Below are positions 25,701-37,700 of a stretch of DNA of 64,000 bases, piece after piece. A model generated the notes under the pieces. The model saw only the letters and a program-made list of their open reading frames with translations. It searched no databases and had not been told where the DNA came from. How positions within the stretch are numbered: the stretch's first letter is position 1; each line of letters starts with the position of its first letter. The position numbers were made by a program, and so were the translations under genes. The stretch is from Stictocephala bisonia (lineage: Eukaryota > Arthropoda > Insecta > Hemiptera > Membracidae): positions 868,001 to 932,000 of the forward strand of contig JAQJVL010000103.1 in NCBI GenBank assembly GCA_035578905.1, written 5' to 3'.

Positions 25701-28700
25701 TGCGTTGCGAAATAGTGAAATAGATCAGTATATTGTTGATTTAGATGACACTTTATTGAGTGATGACGATATTGGGGCTTTTGACCGTATAACAAGAGAA
25801 CAGTTATTATCAACTGACGATGAATATTCCGATGAGGAACTTACTGTCACTGACAACAGGCCTACAACTGCTACGGTAAATAACATTGTTCAAGGTAGGC
25901 CTACGCCTAATATTGATACTATTAGTGATACATCGGACGATGAAGTGATAAATATAGTAAACCAAGATAGGCCTACTACTCCTAGTAATGATAATGTGCA
26001 AAACATAATTGAATTAGTTGCCTTAGGGAGATTAGGACAGTTAGAAACTCAATTTATTTGGGAAGAAGCTCCAAATGAACCACAACATTTTGTCTTTCAT
26101 GGGGAGAATATTGGGGTCAATATACCTGATTCTGAACATCTAAATTCAGAGCTAAAAGTATTTTTACAGTTTTGTAATTATGATTTTTTTGAAAAAATAG
26201 CTGTGGAAACTAACAGATATGCACAAAAATGTTTATCAGATCCAAACCGTAAAAAGCTAAAAGATGACAGTAATTGGGTGGATGTAACCACAGATGATAT
26301 TCAGGCCTTTTTAGCAATCACAATACTTATGAGTGTAATAAAAAAGCCTACGCTTCAATCTTACTGGTCTAAAAGAAAAGTAATTGAAACAAAGATTTTT
26401 ACAGAGGTTATGTCCCTAAAACGATTCCAGATTATTATGCGTTTTCTGCATTTTAGTAATGATGAGGAAACTAATGCTTCAGATAAGCTAAAAAAGATTA
26501 GGCCTATTATTTCTTATTTTGAAAAGAAGTTTTTAGAAAATTACACCCCAGATCAAAACATGTCCGTAGATGAAAGCCTTATGAAATTCCGGGGTAGACT
26601 ATCTTATATCCAATTCAACAGAACCAAGCGAGCCCGATTTGGAATTAAATTTTTCAAGTTACGTGAATCAAAATCTGGCTATTGTTCTGCATTTGAAATT
26701 TACACAGGGAAAACTGACACACCAAAGGGAGTGTTAGTAAGTGAAGAAATAGTGTTGAAAATAATGAAACCCTTTTTGAATAAGGGCTACATATTACATA
26801 TTGATAACTGGTATTCATCACCACAGCTTTACCATAAATTGTTAGAGAGCATGACTTATGCAGTAGGGACGGTAAAGATGAATAGGAAACATATGCCTAC
26901 CCACCTGAATCATACTCAGTTACAAACAGGGGAAGCAACACGTTGCAGTAGCAATGGTATTTTAGCAGTAAGATGGATGGATCGGAAAGCAGTCAATGTT
27001 ATAACTACAAGACACAGTGATATTGAATTTCAACCTACAGGAAAACGGTCCAGACCTACCAGAAATACCCCTAGCTCAGAAATTTGTAAGCCTCAGGCAA
27101 TAATAGATTATAACAGTGGTATGCTGGCAGTTGACAGACAAGATCAAGTGCTTGCTTATAATCCAGTTATGAGGCGTTACTCTAAAGGCTACAAAAAGAT
27201 ATTTTTTTATTTATTTGAGATGGCTTTATTCAACTCTTATGTGGTATTTACCCAACTTAGTGGAAAAGATCAGCAATTTTCAGACTACAAAACCGACATT
27301 GCAGAACAAATTCTACAGACCGCAGTCTTACCACCCAAAATTGGAAAAGGACGACCGTCACACACAAACCCTTTGCGTCTACAAGGAAGACATTTTCCAA
27401 TGACAATACCTGCCTCTGAAAAAAAAGAATTCCCAAGCAAACGATGTGTTGTATGTTTGAAACATGGCCTAAGGAAGGAAGTAAGGGTGCAGTGTAAGCA
27501 ATGTCTAGTAGCGCTCCACATGGATGGCTGCTTCGAGGCTTACCACACTGTAGTCAACTACTAATGCTCCAAGCTGAAATGTAAATAGTGTAAATAGTAC
27601 AATATTACAAAAACTAACTTATTGTGTGTGTCTTCTGTCATCATAACTTCTGGATTCATGTATTCAAAACAAAGGTAGGCAAAATAAAAATTTTAATTTG
27701 TTTTCCCATATTTTATTATTTAGCTGTTATGAGTGATTAAGGGGATATAAAATTATTAGAATAGTCATTTACAAGTTAAAAATATTAACCTTTAACTAAA
27801 AAAACAAAAAAAAAAAAAAAAATGGATTTTTTTGACCCTATTTGTTGGTTAAAAAATAGTAGGTGAATGGGTTAATGAATCCTGTTATTAGAACATTAAA
27901 TTATTTTTATATACAATTTATACAATGATGACTCATGGTTATTTTTTAAAATATTTTTTATCAAAAAGATAAAATATCTAATGTTCAGAAATGTTTTTAT
28001 TTTATTATATTTTTGTAAAAGTTTAGTTAAAAATGTGTTGAAATGGGCTTTAAACTCTCTGATTAGACCAAATCTTGAATTCACAGATCCAAAAATAACC
28101 GTGGATGGTTCAAGATCCAACGGGATAACGGCCAAAAACCTTACCAGATCCTCCATAATCGTTGTACTTATTTTGTTTCAAACAAAAAATTAATAATCAC
28201 CTTAAGTTTAATTTTCCTAAAATCGAGCAATCTCAGTTTCGGAAACTTGAAAGCAATATATTGCCTGTAATGTTGCTTGCCAGCCACAGGGCAATGCATC
28301 AGACTTAGTGTTGTCAGATTTGGCAAACTCGTGAGAGGATCAATGTCTGCCAGTTCTTGAAGCAGGTTTCCCGTAAGAATTAGAGTTTCCAGGTTTGGAA
28401 TGTAATTTTCTAACCCTTCTGCTATTCTCCTGTAAAGAAAGAAAGTGTTACATAGTTTAAACAAAATATAATGGATTATTAATACCTCCGCTGATAACTT
28501 GTAAATCATGAGTTTTAGTTGGATACAAATTTTCTAAAAATAACTACCTGGAACGATGGATGAATACATCATTTGGCTTGAAAAAGGAATTAGCCAGGCC
28601 TTCTGAATGCAGAAAACTTTATTTGTATTAGTTTCAAATTAATTCTCAACTCAGACATGTCACTACGCCTTATCATATTCTACTGTAATACCATCACTTG

Positions 28701-31700
28701 AGTTTTATTTCTTTACACTAAAATATATTGTGTAAAAAAGTATTAATGCAGCAAGATGCACAGTAATCTAAATTAACTAGACTAACTTTTATGCATATAA
28801 AATTTTAGTAAAATTTGTAAATGAGAGAAAAAGACTAATTCAAAGGCATTAGGATTCAAGAAAACCGTGAAAGGGTAAGAAAACAACATCCCTGGTAAAC
28901 TAGATATATGTGCACACCCATCAAATAAAGTATGTGAAATACCTCTATATATATATATATGTGTATATATATGTGTTATACCTCTATACGCATTCACATT
29001 TGAGGTAGATAGATCATTAATAACAAATTCCAGATTAATTTGACAACAGTTAATAATATCCTTTATCACAAAATGTTACAGCATCAATTTTAAGTCACAT
29101 TGATATATAAGATACATAGTGAAATGAAAAGCTTCTTCATTGTATGGTCTCTCAAAGTAAAGAATTCATTTAAAGTGTAGAAAGCCTTGTCTACCAGCCA
29201 TCTCCATAGCTTCCTCTTCATCAGCACAGGGTCTCCAGATTTCTAGTGGTTGTTCTGTGACCTGGCAGCACATAGTTTCCTGCATGTCTGGTGTTGTATT
29301 AATGCACATCACTTTGTTTAAGGGGATCTTTGGTCACAGAGTACAGGGCAGTATCTAGGATGTAGATTGAAGTCACCGTCAAGATGATCAGGTTTTTGAA
29401 AACATCTCTACAGCTTTGTCTTAGATTTGAGCCTGCTATTATTTTAACTGCCCTTTTCTGCATTACCAGAACACGGTTGAGATTGCCCACAGTGGATCCA
29501 CCCCAGACAGTAATACCATAGCGTACATGGCCTTCAAACAATTCATGGTATGCAGTACTAGTTGCCTCAGAGGTACTAGTTGCTTTGGTTTGTTTTATGG
29601 CATAGAGAGCTGACCTGGGTTTTAAGCAGAGATTGTCTACTTGACTATTAAATTTTCATCAAGTATGACACCGAGATGTTTTATTTCGTCAGCTGCTGTA
29701 AAGTTGGACATTTCGGATACTGTAGCATTTTTATTTCCAAATTACATTTGCTTGGTTTTACTTTCATTGAGAACTAAGTCATTTTTCATACAGTAGTCAT
29801 GCATCATATTGAAGGCAATAAAAGTGTTCACTTCTAGTTGATCTACATTTCAGTTTGCTGTAAGCAGCACAGTCTCGTCCACATACATAATAACCATCTT
29901 CCTGTATTCCTCTAGATGTTCCGGAAAGTCATTAATAAACAGCACAAACAGAATTGGTCCTAGGATAATCAATATAACTCCTGAACTCCTCTATTAGTCA
30001 ATAGCAATTCAGATCTGACAGTGCTTGTAAATCCTTTTGTTGTGTGTTTTATTTCTACAATTTGGCTTCGTCTTTTTAAATAACTTGCAAACCATTTCAG
30101 TGCCGTTTGTTGGATTCCTAAATTTTGAAGTTTAGCTAGAATTTGATCATGTCTCAGGGAGTCAAAAGCCTTGCTTAGGTGATGATACAGGCTGGTGATA
30201 TTGTTGCCAACTTCTATATACTCTCAATAATATACTGATATTGTTCTCAATAATATACTCAGCAAGATCTATCAATGTAGCTGTGGTTGATTTTCCAGTG
30301 ACAAACCCAGGTTAGCTGTTTGTCAATGTTTGGTTTTGACTAAGATGTCTCTTGAGTCTTATTTTTATAATTTTTTCAATAAATTTGGAGACAGATGACA
30401 CAGTGAAATAGGTCTGTAGTTGGAATTATTTAGTGGGTCCCCTTGTTTGTGTTTAGGATTGAATATTTTCCCGATGGAAAAATGCCCTCTGCAATAGACA
30501 TGTTGACGATCTTCACTTGAGGTCTTATTATCTCATTCACATTGTTCTTGTCCAGCTTGGAAATATTTAGCAACATAATTTTAGAATTATTATAATTGAC
30601 TGTAACTTTGCTATCACATACTAATTTATAATGGTTATGCCCCATTAGAATATAAAATAAAACGAATTAAAATTATCTCATCTGCACATGTTTTCAGGAT
30701 CTTGTAAGATATTTCATCAATGCCTGATGATATTGAACTCTCTAATGATTTCAGGAAATAGGTTCTGCCTATTTCGTCAGGTGTTGTTGGACGTACAGAA
30801 GAAAGGGGATTAACTGTGGTAGCTGGGGAGTTTAGAATTTATTGGTGGTGTTGTTTATGCTGTTCTGTTTTAATGCTCCTCAGCTATGTTTACAAAATAA
30901 TAATTAAAGCGATTTGCTATGTCAGAAAGTTTCTTTCCATTCTTAACATTTAATTCTATTGCCGAGTTGTTGCCAAGCTCATTACTTCCTTGTCAACAAT
31001 TTCAGTGAAACCAATTTGGACAGGTGCTACTGCATTTAATTTCAGAATGTAACATTAATGGAGCTCACTGCACAAGGGTACCTATTCATCTTTATGTTTC
31101 ATTCTTTTTAGATTATATTATTATAAAGGTGGACAAGAAATTTTCTCTTTCATTTTAGGCAACATGCACTACAGATCTGCACTGTGTTTGCGTTTCCATG
31201 ATATAGGAGTTACCTGAATGCATTCAGAAGGCTGTTGATAAAAATGAAGTCTTCAGGTAAAAAGTTATTCAGTTTTTGAATGAAGGCATGGTTCCTTTAG
31301 TCTATTGGTAAAAAGATGAAGTCGTGAGTTAATAGTTTTGTTCTACTTTACATACACTACATTCGATCTTTAAATACATGTATGAACTAAATACTTCTTT
31401 AAGTTTTAATCAATCAGCATAAATCAATCTTACTTGACTTATAACCTATATATGTCTCCAGAGATAATGTATTGTCAATTGAATATACAAGAACAATATC
31501 AATTTTTCTTGTATATTCAATAGCAATTGTTCTTGTATTGGCTGATGGGTGGGTTAATTCAACTGTTCTTTTATGGGTTGGTAGGTGAGTCAATAGCAAT
31601 TGTTCTTGTATAGGCACTGACCCACCCGCCCACCTATACACGTATGGTGGTACTGACCCACTTGCCCACCCATACACGTACAGGGGTATAGACCCACTCA

Positions 31701-34700
31701 CCCACCCATACACGTACAGTGGTATTGAATAACAATACCACCGTATTGTTAATCAATACCACCGTACGTGTACGGGTGGGCAGGTGGGGCAATATAACCG
31801 TACGCGTATGGGTGGGTGGGTGGGTCAATAACAATGTACGTGTATAGGTGGGCGGGTGGGTCAGTAACACTGTACGTGTATAGGTGGGCAGGTGGGTCAA
31901 TAACACTGTACGTGTAGGGGTGGGCGGGTGGGTCACTACCGCTGTACGTGTAGGGTTGGGTGGGTGGGTCACTACCGCTGTATGTGTAGGGGTGTGTCAA
32001 TAGCAACTGTTCTTGTATTAGCGGGTGGGTGGGTTAATAGCTATTGTTGTAACGCTGAATTGTAATAAATTTACCGCTTGGTTGATGTGAGTGTGCTGGG
32101 TAATAAGGACTGTGTCATCAACATAAAGAGCAATAGTAGCCTGAGGGAGCTCAGGAATATCAGACATGTATAAGTTAAATAGAAGAGGTCCCAGTATTGA
32201 GCCTCGAGGACGCCTGTGCCTATTGGACGAACTGAGGAAAGTGTGTATACTACTCACGTGCATACACCAAGAGAATATATGCAAGTGTATGGTATATACA
32301 TTTTGCCCAACTTTTAAGCTATTTTCCCACAAAATTGCTGTAACAGGTTGTAGCTTATTATAAGGTCTATCAATTTAGCCTGATAACATTTCAGCTTAGT
32401 AGATTTTAATCGCTCATACGATGTTATATCAATATCGAAGCACTTTGCTGTCAGCTAGACGACTAGAATCTGAACCGTGGTGTATATAATCAAAAGCTTC
32501 TAAAATATGAAATTTAGCTATCTCAAATATTTTAACGTTATTTGAATTAATTTAATCATGAAACTAGAATAGCTGACACTTGTCTTATTATTATTAAAAT
32601 GTATCAGACATTTAAAAATATAATTCCCCTCAATCATTATGTCTTTAAAAACTGCTCATGCATTCTATTTGGTTAGCGATTTTTCATCAAAAGAGTCTCA
32701 CATATTTGACGAAACTCATAAGATTTCTAATGTAACTACTGCACTTAATTTTAAACTTGCATTTAAAATTAGAAGCAGCACTGACTGTACACTAACATCA
32801 GAAATTGATAAATAGCCCTACTGAGAGCAAGATTGCTGTTGTCAAAACTGTGGCTCTAATCGCATCTACTGTCAGCAATCCCAAATCACTCCCTAGATAT
32901 ATATTGTTAAAATTACACATATAAGTGATTTTTTTGGTAGCTAATATGATGTTTAAACAGTAATCAAAATATTTTATAAGTTACAGCGAATATGTTTAAC
33001 TACCCCAATTCATCTACTACCTAATTATTATACTTACACTACTCTGTTATTATTTAAAAGAATACACTTTAGCCTCTTCAGTAAAGGAAATCCATCTATT
33101 TTACGAATGTCATTTTCAGACAAATCAAATGTGTCAAACTGGTCCAATGTCGCTCCCAGATTTTCAATTACTGGAATCTTGTATCCTATAAATGATCACA
33201 CAACAAGAAAATAAATTAATGATCACACAACAAGAAAATAAATTAAAACATAATAAAAATATCTTTGTAATAAATACATGTATACCATAATAATATTGTT
33301 TGAGTTTAAACTTAGAACTATATCACACCTAAACAAATTTAAAAAAAAGCAAATATGAATAATTAGTAACCTAAACAAAATTTTAATTTTTTGTATTAAA
33401 ACAAACCAGCTTCAATAATCTGTGTGCTTACAATAAGTTTAATTTTCAGTGTCTTTTTCTATCATTGCAACCAGAAGTATAAAAAAATGCTGTATCTTTA
33501 GGATGATACCTCTTAATAGTCTCCTTAATTTTAAATTTAAGGAAATGCACAATCCTGCATCTTCTAGTACTGCCTGATACTTGCACTGGACATAAACCTG
33601 TTATTTTTTGTTTGTGGTTCTGACAATAGACACAAAAAATCAAGTCAAGGAAAGAAAATTAATCTCGCTATAAATATTTTAACAGTGTATTCGGTATCTT
33701 CTCTTGCTTGATTCCAAAAATAAAATTTTGTTGAACAAGAATTAGAATATGCTATATCATTTCTTATTATGTATTGGTGTTTTTGCTGTTGGAATGAAAT
33801 AAAAAAATCATTTGAGTTCCTTAAATACCAGTATTTGTTTTATTTGATGGTGTAAGATAGTTTCTTAACTAATAGGCCTGTAAAGTAACTTCCCAAAATA
33901 TAAGGCTGGTAACACACGGCTTCGCCAATACAGTAAATTTCTGCTGCCATTCATGAAATTTTAGTTACTTAACAGAGTTGGAAAAGTCTTATTGGCGGCT
34001 AGTTTGTTATTTCTCAGAGAATGTCCGGAAGTGTTAAATATAATAGAAGGTTTTATTCAAGGTTTTGATTTTTTTAAGTTTATAGGTAATAAGAGAGATA
34101 ACAATCTTTTTATACACCGGCAATAATGTCTTGTCATCAGTGTTGAGTTCGAACCCTTGCAAATGACATTAATATATTGGTAATTATGCACTTTTAGATG
34201 CCTCTGAAAATATGATTTCTTGTTGAAAAAGTGGTGAAAAATGAGTTTAGAGTTCTTGAGGAAGTAAATTTTAATCACAGAAAACTCGTTTTTTACCGTA
34301 CAATCTAAAAACTAGTTTTTAATTGGTAGTGAAAAAACCAACTTTTTTAAATTTGAATTTTTCAACAATTTGTTTGTTATTTGACTTTTTTTTAAAGCTG
34401 AACACAAATATATAATTGGTTTTTCAATCATATTAATTTTTTGGCCCGAAAAATCTTTTTACTTAGGGTACAGTACCTACCTAACCAAACATAACCTAAC
34501 TTTAATAGTCTATATACTCAACAAAAATTCCTAAATTACATTAAGTTCGGGTGTCTGGCCTCTCACTCCGGCGTAAATAAGTGTGAATTTGTTTTTGGTG
34601 GCTCCTATTAACATTGTGCATATGGCCACCATGGGTAATCACTGCTGCGAACGTAGTTTTTCCATAACTTCTTAAGAAATAATTGTTTTAGACCAAAATA

Positions 34701-37700
34701 GTTTTCAAATTTGTGTTCAGCACGAAAATCTACATGGTAAATGATGCAAAATCACAAAAAGTAACGGAGATAAGTTAAATTGAAAAATAGCTTAACATTC
34801 CCTTTAAAAATTTACAATTTAGATTTTTTGGTATAAAATGTTATATCCGCAGAATAAAAGTGTATTCTCTTAAAATCTAGACCTGATTTTACCCATTGGT
34901 TATAGTAAGGAAGTTACGTGGAAGGCAGTCAGAGATGGGTCGATCCATATGAAGTGGTCCAGAAATAATTTAATTGATTGCTGCAACATTTTTATTATTT
35001 TTCATATTTTTATACCTAAAAGTACCGTTCATCAGAAGTACAAATAGTATGTTATTTAAATTTTCAATTCATATGAAGTGTTCCATAAGTAATTTAATTG
35101 GTTGCTGCAACATTTTTATTATTTTTCATATTTTTATACCTAAAAGTACCACTCATCAGAAGTACAAATAGTATTTTATTTAATTTTTAACATTTTTATT
35201 TTACCGATGGCGGCCAATTTACCGATTGATGAGCATTGACTAGATGCGAGATTTCATCACACAAGCATTGTGTGATGTTGAAGTTGTGCCAATATTGCTT
35301 TAGTTAGTTGTAGGGGTGAAGTCTTCTTCTTCGAGATATTACTCAAGTGACTCATGTTAGATAATTTTTGCTGTATTTGAAGGAAGTTCTTGGACCAGCA
35401 AAAGTCATTAGGCTCTCGATTGACAGATGGAATTTCTAAAGCCATCATTGTTAGTCATACACACAGACAATGGTATCATATTGCTCCAAAGTTAACATCG
35501 CTCTTTTTGATGTTATAAACTCTGTGAAATTCACAGATTTAGACGTTTTGAAGCACTTATTTGTTGTCTGCCAAAAGCACATGCTGATGAAAAGATTGTA
35601 TTCCAGGAATGTTGAGGCATTCTATGTTGAATCAAACTTCAAGTTCATAAAATCTCGCATCTACTCAATGCTCTTCAGTCATGAAAATAAAAGTTTGTAT
35701 ATAATAAATGGTATATATAAAACTATATGTGTGCCATTGTTTTATATATTTTATGGCATAACAAAGCATAATATTTAGCTATGTTTAGCATTATAACTAG
35801 CTTGAGCGATATTTATTTATTTATTTTTTTTTTTTTTTTTTTTTTTTTACACTTTTCAACGTTATATATATTAGTAAATAATAAAGTTCACAAAACCAAA
35901 ATTTTGCAGGTTGTTCCTCTGTTCAAGTAGCCTACTAAAACTGGGATAAAGTTCAAATTTTTATTTTGATGCCCAAAAAAGATATTATCCTTGAATTTTG
36001 AAAAATTTTTAAATTTCATGACTTCAAAAAATTTTTCTAGAAAACTATGCTAGTCCACAATTTGAAACTTTGTGATTTTGAAGTACCTTGATATACCTAT
36101 CACATAAATAAAATAAAAAATAAATTAACTGATGTCTTCTTGAAAAAATAAATGTTTGAAAATTGATTTTTGAAAAAATCCATGACAAACTTTTGAGTTA
36201 TATTTTTGGGCCCTTAGACTTAAGTTTAAGGACATACCTGTAAAGACTTAAATTAAAGGTCAGACTCTTCTGAAGAGATTGTTTTTTTAAAAATGTTCTA
36301 GGATGAATAGAAGAGGAGATATGTGCTGCTCCGCAAAGTTCGAAATTCACTTAGAAAAGGCGTTTTGCCAAAGCCAAAATGGCCGCCAATGGCCATTTTA
36401 AAATAAAAATGTTAAAAATCAAATAACATACTTTTTGTACTTCTGATGAGTAGTACTTTTAGGTATAAAAATATAAAAAATAATAAAAATGCTGCAGCAA
36501 CCACTGCTGTGCCACTACATATGGATTGACCCAGATGTCATTTATGTACAAAATGAATAAAATGGGCACAAGAATGGATCCCTGCGTAACACCAAAGGTA
36601 ACTGATTTAGGTTTTGATAGGAAGATTTTCTGATCCTTTTTTCATCAAAAAAGTCCTCTTTAGCTATATGAGATCTCTCAGAAAGATATGAATGAATCCA
36701 ACTTTTAAAGCTTTGCCTTTGGTGCTTTAACTTATCTCTAAGAACTAAGTGTGCTACGCAATCAAACGCCCTGGACAGGTTGATGAAAAAACTAATGGCA
36801 GTCTCACCGCCGTCCAAGGAATCGATGCAAGAGTTAATGAAGCTGGTAAGAGCGAGCTTGATAGACTTTTGTGTTTGATAGCCAAACTGATTTGAGAACA
36901 AGACTGAATTGCAGCTGAGATAGTCAACTAATGAGTTGCACACCACTATTTTAAGTATCTTGGAGATGGTATGCAGGAGGGAGATTAGGCAGTAGTTCTC
37001 AGGCGAAAGAGGATTATTTTTCTTAAACAACAGCCTAATCAAAGCCAGCTTAGCGGCACTTGGAAAAATACCCGCATCCCCAATAATGAACTAGCCTATT
37101 ACCCAAAACCAGTAATGGATCTAACAACTCAGGACAGCACTTTTTAACTATGCCCATATACCATCATGGCCAGCGGATCTTTTGTTTGGCATTGATTTTA
37201 TGAGTTGGACTAACTTGACTTTAACAATTGAAGTAAATGTGGTTAACTCGAAGTTGTGTTGATGATAAATTCGATTATACTTACTGTTACAAAAAAAGTT
37301 GCATTGTGAAGGTTTTTATTTATTTATCAACGGTTACACCATTTACAAATTAAAAATTACAATTATGTGCACACCAATTTACAAGAACATTAAGAACTAG
37401 GTAACAATAATTAACTGTCATATATAAGTTAGAAGAGTAAATAGACAATACAAACAATATATGAAATCAGCTGATGGAGACTTTTACCTGAGTACTCAAT
37501 AATAATACTAATACTACACACTAAAATATAAATTATATGCCCACTAATTAGCTTAAAATTACATGCAGTTTTTAGTTATTATGATGAAAAAAGTCTTCTC
37601 AACGCTGTTTCCGTATGGAAGAAAAAGTCATATCCCAAGTCGGTAGACAGTGCCTATTCTGTGGAGTCTAGGCAAACAACTGTGATAAGCGTAGGCAGTG

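Noticed and set aside
27285..27521. Minus-strand 78-aa frame with several Cys residues
   Set aside because: Shadow of the piggyBac transposase C-terminal zinc domain.
27896..28193. Small genes between piggyBac and U2A' exon 3
   Set aside because: These are AT-rich frames in intron 3 without family similarity.
31414..32006. Long minus-strand frames with a 12-residue THPPT-type repeat, resembling a structural repeat protein
   Set aside because: They follow directly from the 36-bp minisatellite unit (a multiple of three). All overlapping frames look equally repetitive and there is no gene context.
31600..32040. CRISPR array
   Set aside because: The units are tandem without unique spacers, the array is palindromic, and the genome is eukaryotic.
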